The notes under the pieces were generated by a model. That model was not told where the DNA came from, did not search any database, and worked only from the letters and a program-made list of their open reading frames with translations. The translations under genes were made by a program, and so were the position numbers. From Micrococcaceae bacterium RIT 802 (GTDB lineage Bacteria > Actinomycetota > Actinomycetes > Actinomycetales > Micrococcaceae): a stretch of 64,000 nucleotides of DNA. Numbering within the stretch: the first letter of the stretch is position 1; every line of letters begins with the position of its first letter. The stretch is taken from NCBI GenBank assembly GCA_016892645.1, contig JAFEMX010000006.1:105600-169599 (forward strand), given 5' to 3'. This document shows, piece after piece, positions 29,430 through 39,163 of the stretch.

Positions 29430-30008
29430 CTACTCGGCGTCGGGGGCCTTCGCGTTCGGGGTCTCCTTCAGCGAGGTGATCTTCCAGTCGCCGTCGGCGT
29501 AGCGCCCGGTGACCGTATAGGTGGTCCCGTCGGCATCCCACTCGGTTTCGTCCACGACCTTGCCGTCCGCGTCCAGGGTCTTCTGCGCGTCCTGCATGAA
29601 GGGGACGACGGCGCTCAGCTGGCCCTTCTTGTCGACCTCGCCGATCGCGGCGACGTTCTGGGGCTTGGGCTGGCCGCCCTCGATCTTGCCGCCGTCGGCG
29701 TAGACCTTGGCGATGGCCGCCGCGGTCTTCGTGCAGGCCGTGCAGTCCTCCGTGACGGCCAGCATCTGGTCTGTCTTGCCCGTCTGCTGGGCGTAGGTCA
29801 TGGCCTCGTAGTAGTAGTACGTGGTGGCGGAGAGCCCGGCGGCGCCTTCGGCCTTCATCTGCGGGTTGGTCTCGGGTGCCGGGACGGTGACGGTGTCCGA
29901 GGAGGCCGGGGACGAATCGGCGGCGGGCTCGTCGGCGGCGCAGCCGGCCAGGGCGAGGGATGCGGCGGCGACGGCAATGCCGGCGCCCAGGACGCTGGGG
30001 AACTTCAT
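29430..30008 (-). CDS. Predicted lipoprotein, DUF6318-like
   Basis: This 192-residue precursor has a lipoprotein signal ending in the lipobox LALAGC (Cys at 23), followed by a Ser/Ala/Asp-rich flexible linker. The mature domain contains ATTYYYYEAMTYAQQTGKTD and a CTAC pair (ECTACT-like DCTACTKTA) that may form a disulfide, then a small NTF2-like sheet ending GRYADGDWKITSLKETPN. It resembles actinobacterial lipoproteins grouped as DUF6318; I rely on recall for that name. Function unknown; it is surface-anchored. The ATG at 30008 has no strong ribosome site (only GGAGCCACCGC). Confidence 0.8.
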   Translation of the reverse strand: MKFPSVLGAGIAVAAASLALAGCAADEPAADSSPASSDTVTVPAPETNPQMKAEGAAGLSATTYYYYEAMTYAQQTGKTDQMLAVTEDCTACTKTAAAIAKVYADGGKIEGGQPKPQNVAAIGEVDKKGQLSAVVPFMQDAQKTLDADGKVVDETEWDADGTTYTVTGRYADGDWKITSLKETPNAKAPDAE

Positions 30009-30235
30009 GATGCGGTGGCTCCAGTGGATCGTGGTGGACGTTCGCGACGGACGGCCATGTGGCATCCGTCACCGCCACCCTACCGGTTGCCCCAGGCCAC
30101 CATTTGTGCGATTCGCCACATCCCGCGGTCCGCGCCCGGGCGCCGTGTCCAACCTCACAAGGGACCGGGGCCCCGGTATGATGTCTGAGTCGCCCCCGCG
30201 GCGAAGAACTCACGGACCGATGAAGGGCGGCGAGA

Positions 30236-31171
30236 ATGCCCGAAGCGGCATTGGCGATCGATGGTGGACAGACGGGCATCCGTGCGCAGGTGCGCAACGC
30301 GGACGGCACAGTACGGGCCGACGTGCCGATCCACGAATCCCGCGGCATCCTCACCGACCGGCCGTTGGCCCCGCAGATCGCCGACGTGGTCGGCCAGGCA
30401 CGCGCGGCCTCCGGGCTGGACTTCACGACCATTTCCGCTGGCCTCTCCGGGCTGACCGACGGCGAGAGCCTGGCCCCCGCCCTGCTGTCCGCCACCACCG
30501 GCTACGGCGTGTCCACCATCCACCTGGTCCACGATTCGGTCAGCTCCTACCTCGGCGCCCTCGGCGACGAACCCGGGGCCGTCATCGCCGCGGGAACCGG
30601 CTCCGTGACGCTGGCGGTCGGTGCCGCCGACGTCGTGCGCATCGATGGCTGGGGCTACATCATGGGCGACGCCGGCTCGGGCTACTGGCTGGGCCGCGAG
30701 GCCCTCGTCGCGGTCATGCGCGCGTTCGACGGGCGGGGGCCGCAGACCGCGCTCACGGAGGTCATGCTCGCCGAGTTCCCCGACCTGGCCCAGGCCTATG
30801 TGGATCTGCAGCGCGATCCGGACCGCATCCGCCGCACCGCATCGTATGCCGCCCACGTCGCCCGGTTGGCCGAGACCGATGAGGTGGCCCGCGGCATATG
30901 CGACAGCGCCGCCGAGGAGCTGGCCGTGGCCGTGGCCACCGGATTGCGTCGGGTCGGCGAAGACCGGTCCGAGGCCCCGGTCGTCTGTTTCCTGGGCGGT
31001 GTGCTGCGCGGTGAGCGGGTGCGCTCGCAACTCACCGCTCGACTCGCTGCGTTGTGGCCGCATCTCGAAGTCCGCGAACCGCTGGCGACCTCGCTGGAGG
31101 GCGCCGCCATGCTGCCCCGGCTCGATCCCGCCTCGGCCCTGGCCCACCAGGTCCTCACGGCCCGGCGCTAG
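30236..31171 (+). CDS. N-acetylglucosamine kinase-like protein (BadF/BadG ATPase family)
   Basis: This 311-residue protein has the ASKHA ATPase fold. Phosphate 1 motif AIDGGQTGIRAQV opens the chain, phosphate 2 is VIAAGTGSVTLAV, and GDAGSGYWLGREAL matches the GlcNAc kinase branch. It would phosphorylate N-acetylglucosamine or a similar amino sugar in the cytoplasm. The ATG at 30236 has a GGGCGGCGAGA ribosome region. It stands alone between a divergent lipoprotein and a convergent small membrane gene, so its pathway is not shown by context. Confidence 0.87.
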   Translation: MPEAALAIDGGQTGIRAQVRNADGTVRADVPIHESRGILTDRPLAPQIADVVGQARAASGLDFTTISAGLSGLTDGESLAPALLSATTGYGVSTIHLVHDSVSSYLGALGDEPGAVIAAGTGSVTLAVGAADVVRIDGWGYIMGDAGSGYWLGREALVAVMRAFDGRGPQTALTEVMLAEFPDLAQAYVDLQRDPDRIRRTASYAAHVARLAETDEVARGICDSAAEELAVAVATGLRRVGEDRSEAPVVCFLGGVLRGERVRSQLTARLAALWPHLEVREPLATSLEGAAMLPRLDPASALAHQVLTARR

Positions 31172-31177
31172 GCGCGG

Positions 31178-31441
31178 CTAGAACCCGCCTCGCCGCAGGT
31201 ATTTCGCGGCCGTTCGGGCACGGACGGCCTTTTCCTCCGGGCGTTCGCGATGGACCTCGCGCAGCATCTCGTGCTCGGCACGGCTGGCGGCGGGACGACG
31301 GGCGGCACGGTACCGGTGGACGACCCACCAGATGGCCGCCACCACCGCCACGACACCGATGACGAGGCCGACCATCAGGTTGCCCTGGCCATCGCCGGTG
31401 GGTTCGGCTGCTGCCATCATCTGGACCATCGTTGCATTCAC
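31178..31441 (-). CDS. Small single-span membrane protein, unknown function
   Basis: The protein has about 87 residues: a short hydrophilic start, one membrane helix (about 24-42, LMVGLVIGVVAVVAAIWWVV) and a basic cytoplasmic tail with RRPAASRAEHEMLREVHRER. The start is uncertain. TTG 31444, GTG 31441 or an ATG a few codons later are all close to a GGGGGA ribosome site; I used the GTG. It lies downstream of purH beyond a terminator. I do not recognise a family. Confidence 0.6.
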   Translation of the reverse strand: MNATMVQMMAAAEPTGDGQGNLMVGLVIGVVAVVAAIWWVVHRYRAARRPAASRAEHEMLREVHRERPEEKAVRARTAAKYLRRGGF

Positions 31442-31550
31442 CAAGGGATCCCCCTAGATCGGTCCGGGCTTCAAATCCATCGACAATCGCTGTCGATGAC
31501 GTCACCACTTCGGATGAGATGCGGTGCCGCCGGCGCGGCCCGAACGGCAA

Positions 31551-31581
31551 CGGCCGGTGCCCCGTTTGGGGGCACCGGCCG
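31551..31581 (-). terminator. Terminator of purH
   Basis: A perfect 13-bp stem (CGGCCGGTGCCCC with its complement) and a GTTTG loop lies about 39 bases after the purH stop. A short T run follows it poorly. Confidence 0.85.
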
Positions 31582-31619
31582 AGCTGTCGTGCTGATGGGC
31601 GCCGGGAGGCGCCGGCCTG

Positions 31620-33284
<1,665 letters not shown>

Positions 33285-33381
33285 GAAAAGCTCCCTGGGA
33301 AATCAGCGGGTGGGGGATGCTGCCCACTCTACCGTCCTGCCTGACGCCGGGCGGTTTTTGTTGCTGGCACCCCCACACCGC

Positions 33382-33912
33382 CTACTGTCCGGGTGAGGCG
33401 GTGACCATTGCCCCGTCCGGTGCGGCGACGTACCAGAGTCCGTTCAGCCCTTGCCCGAGCGTGTCGCCGGGCGCCTTGTCCTGGGCGAAGTAGTACAGCG
33501 GTCTGCCGTCCAGCGTGAGCTGCCGTCCGCCATCGGCGGCCGTGATCGTCCCGATCTTTCCCGAGACGTCCTGGGCCGTGGGCTTCTCCGCGGTTGCCTT
33601 GGCGATGGGCCACGCATCCAGGCATTCCCCGGTGCACGCGCTGGTGTCCGTCCCCTGGCTGTCCTTGGTGAAGTAGTAGAGCGTCATCCCCTTGCCGTCC
33701 ACGACGATCGTCCCCAGGTCGGTCGAGGCGGTGCCCAGATCGGATCCGGTAGGGGCCGGTGCTGCCGTCGTGCTGGCTGCCGCCCCGTATCCGCCGCCTC
33801 CGCTGGCCTGCCCGGCGGTGGTGTTGCCTCCCCCGCAACCCGCGAGCACCGTCGTCGTGATCGCCAGTGCCGTGACTGCCAGTGCCAATCGGCGCGCCTG
33901 CATGGTCCGCAT
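33382..33912 (-). CDS. Lipoprotein with COG4315-type secreted repeats
   Basis: This 176-residue surface lipoprotein has a lipobox VLAGC (Cys at about 26) and a Gly/Ala/Thr-rich linker to about 60. Two copies of the secreted repeat of unknown function follow: the first with GKGMTLYYFTKDSQGTDTSAC and CLDAWP, the second with LDGRPLYYFAQDKAPGD. This family is found next to ECF sigma factors in many actinobacteria and is exported; a redox or copper-related role has been proposed but is unproven. It is divergent from the sigma gene at 34085, which likely controls it. Confidence 0.88.
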   Translation of the reverse strand: MRTMQARRLALAVTALAITTTVLAGCGGGNTTAGQASGGGGYGAAASTTAAPAPTGSDLGTASTDLGTIVVDGKGMTLYYFTKDSQGTDTSACTGECLDAWPIAKATAEKPTAQDVSGKIGTITAADGGRQLTLDGRPLYYFAQDKAPGDTLGQGLNGLWYVAAPDGAMVTASPGQ

Positions 33913-33961
33913 GGCCTTGTCCTTCCCTCGCGGGGCGCCGCGGCCGGGTGGGCCGGAGTCC

Positions 33962-33992
33962 GTTCCCCTACTGCTTAAGACGGATGGGGAAC
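33962..33992. promoter_or_regulatory. Divergent GGAAC boxes between repeat lipoprotein and ECF sigma gene
   Basis: The 172-base divergent gap contains the ECF-type -35 core GGAAC facing each way: minus strand 33966-33962 toward the lipoprotein and plus strand 33988-33992 toward the sigma gene. Both are preceded by GG. I cannot assign the matching -10 elements confidently, so this is a candidate for autoregulation rather than a proven promoter pair. Confidence 0.35.
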
Positions 33993-34084
33993 ATCATGGG
34001 TTCAGACCGGCCGGCCGAATTCCACGGGCCCGGGCATCGGCGGTGAACCAGGGCACGTCCGCGTGCGTCCCAGGAGGTGAGGCC

Positions 34085-34612
34085 ATGCGCAGGGCACGGA
34101 GGAACGGGCAGTCAATGGACGAGGTGGTGGTTGCCGAGATGTACCGCGAGCATGGCGAGGCGCTGCTGGGATTCGTCAGGCGCGCCTCCGGTGATCCCGA
34201 CGGGGCCGAGGACGTCGTGCAGGAGACGGTGCTGAAGGTCTGGCAGGCGGCCCCGGAGATCTCGGGCAGCCTGCGTGGCTACCTGTTCCGGACGGCGCGC
34301 AACGTCATGATCGACAACTACCGACGGGCCTCCAGCCGCCCCCGTCGGTCCGGCTCGGTTCCGGCGCTGGAGTCCATGCCCGATGCCGTCGAACGGATCG
34401 ATGCCCTGCTCACCCGCGTGCTCATGGAAGAGGCACTGCGCCGGATCAGCAGGGAACACCGCGATGTCGTCCTGGCCCTGCACTACAACCAGCTCACCGT
34501 GGCCCAGGCAGCCGCCGCCCTCGGCATCCCCGCGGGCACCGTGAAGTCCCGGGCGTTCTATGCATTGCGCGAACTGCGCTCGGTGTTGGAGGACATGGGG
34601 GTAGAGGGATGA
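34085..34612 (+). CDS. ECF-type RNA polymerase sigma factor
   Basis: This 175-residue sigma factor has region 2 with DGAEDVVQETVLKVWQAA and RNVMIDNYRRASSR, and region 4 with YNQLTVAQAAAALGIPAGTVKSRAFYALRELR. The ATG at 34085 has an AGGAGGTGA ribosome site, one of the best in the window. Its stop overlaps the anti-sigma start (ATGA). It is divergent from the COG4315 lipoprotein gene, its probable target. Confidence 0.94.
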   Translation: MRRARRNGQSMDEVVVAEMYREHGEALLGFVRRASGDPDGAEDVVQETVLKVWQAAPEISGSLRGYLFRTARNVMIDNYRRASSRPRRSGSVPALESMPDAVERIDALLTRVLMEEALRRISREHRDVVLALHYNQLTVAQAAAALGIPAGTVKSRAFYALRELRSVLEDMGVEG

Positions 34613-35361
34613 CCGGCATCGACGCCGCGGACGGGGGCCACGGGGACCTGGGGGCCTACCTGCTCGGCGGGCTCTCGGCCGGAGAACGGAGCCGTTTCGA
34701 GGAACACCTGTTCGGCTGCGCTTCCTGTCGCAGCGAGCTGGCGCGGCTCCGCGACCTGCCCGCACGGCTCGGGGCGCTGTCAGCGGAAGAAGCCAACCAG
34801 CTCCTCGGCGGCGACGATCCGGCGGAGACGGGGTCCGCGGCATCGGCGGCACTCCCCCTGGCGGGCGGCACGGCCGACGGTGGCCGGCGCCGCCCGGTCG
34901 GGGCATGGCCGGAGTCCCTGATCGAGCTCCGCCGGCGCGCACGCCGCCGCGCCTTCGCGCTCGCCGCCGCCGTGGCCGTTCTCGCCGGGGCCGCCGGCGG
35001 TGCGGTCGGCTACGTGGCTGGTGCCCCGCGCGGCCCCGCGGAACCGGCCCCCGGGGCCAGCTACGCGTTGACCTCGCGGCACGGGGTCCAGGCACGGGTG
35101 GATCTCGATCGGAAGGCCTGGGGCACCGAGGTGTCGCTCACCGCGGCGGAACTTCCCACGACCGGGGTGCTGGAGCTCTGGATCCTGGACGGTTCCGGCC
35201 AGTCCAACCGGGTCGGCTCGTGGATGGCCACGACCACCGGAAAGTCGGCGATCACCTGTCCGGTGCCGCTCCAGCTACCCGCGATCGAACGGGTCCAGGT
35301 CAGGTCGGGGGGCCGATCGGTGCTGGCCGAGGTCCGCCTGCCGCCGTCCGGGGCCAGCTAG
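34609..35361 (+). CDS. Zinc-type anti-sigma factor with extracytoplasmic domain
   Basis: This 250-residue membrane protein should hold the preceding sigma factor inactive. The N-terminal cytoplasmic ZAS domain has the HxxxCxxC core at H33, C37 and C40 (EEHLFGCASC). One membrane helix spans about residues 122-142. The outer domain (about 150-250) resembles the anti-sigma-K C-terminal domain, with TGVLELWILDGSGQSNRVGS. The gene is translationally coupled to the sigma gene by ATGA. Its stop shares the palindrome CTAG with the convergent DUF4303 gene, so the two coding regions overlap by 4 bases. Confidence 0.92.
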   Translation: MTGIDAADGGHGDLGAYLLGGLSAGERSRFEEHLFGCASCRSELARLRDLPARLGALSAEEANQLLGGDDPAETGSAASAALPLAGGTADGGRRRPVGAWPESLIELRRRARRRAFALAAAVAVLAGAAGGAVGYVAGAPRGPAEPAPGASYALTSRHGVQARVDLDRKAWGTEVSLTAAELPTTGVLELWILDGSGQSNRVGSWMATTTGKSAITCPVPLQLPAIERVQVRSGGRSVLAEVRLPPSGAS

Positions 35362-36089
35362 GCGACGAGGTCGGGGAAATGGCGTGAGAGCTGCTCGGGG
35401 GTCAGGCAGCGGCGCAACAGCGCGTCGGCGTGGTCGTCGTCGGAGACATACACGACGATGTCCGCATTGCGTCCCTGGGCCAGTTCGTGGCGCAGGCTGG
35501 TGGTCACCGACAGCAGCACCTCATAGAAACGGCGGATCGTCGGTTCCCAACCGGAGGACTCGGCCACGCGGGTCAGCGCCTGGCTCCAGAGTTCGGCGGC
35601 CGACTCGTCGAAGAGCTCCATCGAGCACCAGTGCCAGTCCGGTGGGTTCCAGCGGGCCGAGTAGTAGCTGGCGTCGGCCTCGGTGGCCTCGCCCTCCCGC
35701 TCCAGGCGGTCCAGTTCGCTGTCGATGTCGAACCCGTCATCGTCGTCGGAGTCGGAGTCATCGACGTCGTCGTCGTCATCGTCCGCGGGGCCGTCGTCGG
35801 AATCCGTCCCCAGGTTCAGCGGGTCGGGCCCGTCACCGTCCTCCTGGACTTCCTCCGGTTCGTCGGCGACGAGGTCGGCTTCCTCCACGGGGCCGCGGTC
35901 GCGGGTGAGCGCCTGTTCGGAGTTCAGGGCCAGGACCGGCAGCTCGACGCGTCCGCTCGGCTCGGTGGACACCCCGTCGAGCGCCACCGCATAGAACACG
36001 TGGTCGGGATGATGCTCGATCACGTCCCGTGCCTGTCGCAATGCCGATCGCCGGATTGCCTCTTCCAAAGCCGTCCAATCCACTCCCAT
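35358..36089 (-). CDS. DUF4303 family protein with acidic insertion
   Basis: This is a 243-residue cytoplasmic protein. The start (WTALEEAIRRSALRQARDV and HVFYAVALDG) and the end (ALLRRCLTPEQLSRHFPD) match the DUF4303 pattern, whose members are linked to polymorphic-toxin immunity-like or housekeeping roles but have no proven function. Residues about 69-135 form a long acidic insertion rich in Asp (an uninterrupted run of six Asp near 103-108), probably disordered. The ATG at 36089 lacks a strong ribosome site. Confidence 0.75.
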   Translation of the reverse strand: MGVDWTALEEAIRRSALRQARDVIEHHPDHVFYAVALDGVSTEPSGRVELPVLALNSEQALTRDRGPVEEADLVADEPEEVQEDGDGPDPLNLGTDSDDGPADDDDDDVDDSDSDDDDGFDIDSELDRLEREGEATEADASYYSARWNPPDWHWCSMELFDESAAELWSQALTRVAESSGWEPTIRRFYEVLLSVTTSLRHELAQGRNADIVVYVSDDDHADALLRRCLTPEQLSRHFPDLVA

Positions 36090-36159
36090 GACCAGAGCCT
36101 ACTCCCGCCAGCGATCCCTGATAAGGCCTTTCACCCGGCGTGGTGTCCGGGGAAACGCA

Positions 36160-36203
36160 GCGGGCGCCGGACGGGTCCCTTTGGGGGTCCGTCCGGCGCC
36201 CGC
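36160..36203 (-). terminator. Terminator of the Nramp-like transporter gene
   Basis: A perfect 15-bp stem (36160-36174 with 36189-36203, GCGGGCGCCGGACGG and complement) has a 14-base loop that can extend the pairing with GTCCC/GGGGGT. It starts about 27 bases after the stop. Confidence 0.85.
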
Positions 36204-36229
36204 CGAGGTGCCGGCGGCGTGTGAGGCCG

Positions 36230-37501
36230 CTATACGTACTTCAGGATGGTGGTCACCAGCTGGTAGATGCCCAGCCAGATGAACAGCACCGCGGTGATGA
36301 CCAGCGCCGTGTTGGTGTGCCAGCGGTTGCGCCATTCCTTCGGCACCCGATGGGTGTTCAGCAGCGGCAGCAGCGTGATCGCCAGGAAGGGCATGAACAG
36401 CGAGCCGAGGACCCCGTAGGCCAGCACCAGCGCGATCGGCTTGCCCAGCAGGAGCAGCAGCATCGGCGGGAACGTCAGCCAGAGGATGTAGAAGCGGAAG
36501 TACTTCCCGTGCGCCTGCGAATCCTTGTGGTCCGAGCCCTTGCCGCGGATGTTGCCCCAGAAATCGGCGAACATCAGGGACACGCCGTTCCACACGCCGA
36601 TGACCGAGGAGAACGCGGCGGCGAAGAAGCCGACCAGGAACGCGGTGCCGATGAAGGTCCCGTACTTGTCCTTGAGCACGTCGGACAGGTCGATCAGCCC
36701 CTTGTCCCCGGCATCGATCGTGACGCCGGCCGCGGCAACGACCTCCGTGCCGACGACCATCATGGAGATCACGAAGATGCCGGTCATGACGTAGGCCATC
36801 GTGTTGTCGATCCGCATCACGCGCATCCAGCCGGGCTTGACCCAGCCCTTCTCGCGCAGCCAGTACCCGTAGGCGGCCAGGGTGATCGTCCCGCCGACGC
36901 CACCGGCCAGGGCCAGCGTGTAGAGGACGGAACCGTGGGGCAGGCGCGGGACGAGCCCGGCGAGCATGGCGGGCACGTCCGGCACGGCGATGATGGCCAG
37001 GCCGACGATCGTGATGAACATCAGGCCCACCAGCACCGCGGTGATCTTCTCGAACACGGAGTACCGGTTGAACCAGACCAGCAGGAAGCCGGCCAGCCCC
37101 GTGGCGACGGCGAAGACGTTCTGGGGAACTTCCGGGAACATCGCGGCCAGCGGCAGCGCGGTGGATGCCATGGCCGATGCGCCGTAGATGAAGCCCCAGA
37201 TGATGATGTAGGGGCCGAAGTACCAGACGGGCCAACGGCCGAGGCTGCGCCAGCCCTGGAAGATCGTCTTGCCCGTGGCCAGCGAGTAGCGACCGGCTCC
37301 CTCGACGAGCACGATCTTCAGGATGACGCCGACGACCAGCGCCCAGAGCAGGCCGTAGCCGAACTTGGAGCCGGCGACCAGGGTCGAGACCATGTCGGCG
37401 GCCCCGACGCCGGTGGCCGCCACGACCAGTCCGGGGCCGATGATCTTCCATTTTTTGGGGGGTTCGAGCTCGGTGCCTCGCTCGGTGGTTTCCTCTGACA
37501 T
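36230..37501 (-). CDS. Nramp-like transporter lacking the canonical metal-binding motif
   Basis: This integral membrane protein has 423 residues and about eleven helices. The first helix has the Nramp frame (IGPGL...VAGSKFGYGLLW), but the metal-binding DPGN of true Nramp proteins is replaced by GAAD at about 33-36. The helix-6 region reads LAAYGYW, without the MPH motif. True Nramp carriers move Mn2+ or Fe2+ with protons; this protein belongs to a divergent branch whose substrate is unclear. The ATG at 37501 follows GAAGGGACCCG. Single gene with its own terminator. Confidence 0.85.
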   Translation of the reverse strand: MSEETTERGTELEPPKKWKIIGPGLVVAATGVGAADMVSTLVAGSKFGYGLLWALVVGVILKIVLVEGAGRYSLATGKTIFQGWRSLGRWPVWYFGPYIIIWGFIYGASAMASTALPLAAMFPEVPQNVFAVATGLAGFLLVWFNRYSVFEKITAVLVGLMFITIVGLAIIAVPDVPAMLAGLVPRLPHGSVLYTLALAGGVGGTITLAAYGYWLREKGWVKPGWMRVMRIDNTMAYVMTGIFVISMMVVGTEVVAAAGVTIDAGDKGLIDLSDVLKDKYGTFIGTAFLVGFFAAAFSSVIGVWNGVSLMFADFWGNIRGKGSDHKDSQAHGKYFRFYILWLTFPPMLLLLLGKPIALVLAYGVLGSLFMPFLAITLLPLLNTHRVPKEWRNRWHTNTALVITAVLFIWLGIYQLVTTILKYV

Positions 37502-37720
37502 GTGGTTCGGGTCCCTTCAGGCGTGCCGCAGTGCGTCCGCCGGGTGTGTGGTGATCGCCACCAAGTGTAGTGGCAACACTTTCCCGGCCCCAGACCATGT
37601 CGGCGCCATGGAGGCGCGGTCGCAACGGATAATCTTGACCGGGGAGCCGAACGCCATCGCCCAGGCGCCGCCGCCCCGCTCCCAGCCGCCAGGATCCAAA
37701 CCCAAGGGGACCCCTACGCC

Positions 37721-39070
37721 ATGAACGAGTACCGCGCCCTGCGCTCCGGCGACGAAATCGTCCAGCGACTGCCGTGGCGCTGGGGTGTCCAGGGACGGAT
37801 CTTCATCATCGGCGGCCTCGGCTTCATGTTCGACGCCTGGGACGTCACACTCAACGGCGCACTGATCCCGCTGGTCATGCAGGAATGGGGACTCGAGCGC
37901 ACGACGGCGGCATGGCTGGGAACCGCGAACCTGATCGGCATGGCGCTGGGCGCCTTCATGTGGGGCACCATCGCCGACCGGGTCGGGCGGCGCCAGGCGT
38001 TCACGTGGACGCTGCTGATCTTCTCGGTGTTCACGGTGCTCGGGGCGCTGTCGCCGAACTTCCTCTTCTTCGCCGCATGCCGGTTCCTGGCGGGGGTCGG
38101 CCTGGGCGGGTGCATCCCGGTCGACTATGCGCTCGTCGGTGAGTTCACCCCCGCGAGGCAGCGCGGCCGTGTCCTGACCGCGATGGACGGCTGGTGGCCG
38201 ATTGGCGCGGCCGCGGCCTTCTTCATCTCCGCCGTCATCCAGGCCGGCACCGGGAACTGGCGGCTGATCCTGCTGGTCATGGTGTTGCCGGCCCTGCTCG
38301 TCTTCTGGATTCGCCGATCGGTTCCGGAATCCCCGCTGTTCCTGCTCCGTGCCGGCCGCCGGCGGGAGGCGTCGGCAGTCATCGACGACTTGGTGCGCCG
38401 CACCGGTGCCACCGAGGAGCCCTATACGCTGCCCGATGCCGCAATGGTCCCCACCCTCTCCGCGGGGTCGTGGCTGGACCAGCTGCGCCGCGTCTGGGCG
38501 TTCAACTGGCGGGTCACCGCGGCGGCCTGGAGCCTGTTCCTGACGGTCCTGCTCGTCTACTACCTGGCGTTGACGTGGATGCCGTCCATCCTGCTCGACG
38601 CCGGCATGGCCGAGTCGGCCGCCCTGTTCAGCACCGCCGGCATGGCAGCTGTCGGCTTGGCCGGCGTGGTCGTGGCCGCCCTGCTGGTCGAACGGGTGGG
38701 CCGCAAATGGCTTTTGGGCGTGACCGGTCCGCTGGCCGCCGTCATCCTGGTGCTGGTGGCCCTGTCCCTGTCGCAACCCCGTCTGGCCGTGGCCTGGCTG
38801 CTGGTCTTCGGGTTCATCATCCAGATCGCGATCCCGGTGCTCTACACCTATGTCTCGGAGCTGTATCCGACGGAACTGCGCGGTTCCGGATTCGGGTGGG
38901 CCTCCACCTTCAGCCGGCTCGGGGCCGGGTTCGGCCCCCTGCTCTTCGCGTGGCTGTGGCCGGTGTTCGGGTTGGCCAATGCGTTCCTCGCCGCCGGGGC
39001 GCTGGTCCTGCTGGCCGTGGCGTGGATGGCCCTGCGGGCCCCGGAAACCCGCGGTTCCGTGCTGCAGTAG
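37721..39070 (+). CDS. MFS transporter, SV2/aromatic-acid-like
   Basis: This is a 12-helix major facilitator carrier of 449 residues. The loop 2-3 motif GTIADRVGRRQAF and the loop 8-9 LLVERVGRKWLLG are intact, and helix 1 has GFMFDAWDVTLNGALIP, where the Asp suggests proton-coupled transport of an anion. The PESPLFLL motif after helix 6 places it with sugar/aromatic-acid/nicotinate carriers (NiaP-like). The ATG at 37721 has an AAGGGGA ribosome site. Neighbours give no substrate; a link to the aromatic genes at 46-51 kb is possible but unsupported. Confidence 0.9.
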   Translation: MNEYRALRSGDEIVQRLPWRWGVQGRIFIIGGLGFMFDAWDVTLNGALIPLVMQEWGLERTTAAWLGTANLIGMALGAFMWGTIADRVGRRQAFTWTLLIFSVFTVLGALSPNFLFFAACRFLAGVGLGGCIPVDYALVGEFTPARQRGRVLTAMDGWWPIGAAAAFFISAVIQAGTGNWRLILLVMVLPALLVFWIRRSVPESPLFLLRAGRRREASAVIDDLVRRTGATEEPYTLPDAAMVPTLSAGSWLDQLRRVWAFNWRVTAAAWSLFLTVLLVYYLALTWMPSILLDAGMAESAALFSTAGMAAVGLAGVVVAALLVERVGRKWLLGVTGPLAAVILVLVALSLSQPRLAVAWLLVFGFIIQIAIPVLYTYVSELYPTELRGSGFGWASTFSRLGAGFGPLLFAWLWPVFGLANAFLAAGALVLLAVAWMALRAPETRGSVLQ

Positions 39071-39163
39071 CAGGTTCCCTGCGGGCCATTCCCCCGGCCA
39101 CGGGGCGGGGCTAGACTGACCCCACCGGGGGTCCGCCCCGGGAGCGAACTTGGAGGCAGCGCC

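Noticed and set aside
33285-33381. Possible second ZTP riboswitch ahead of purH
   Set aside because: The GGCG/GTGGA, CCACGGGGGAGCG and CGCCUGG blocks are all missing from the short purH leader.
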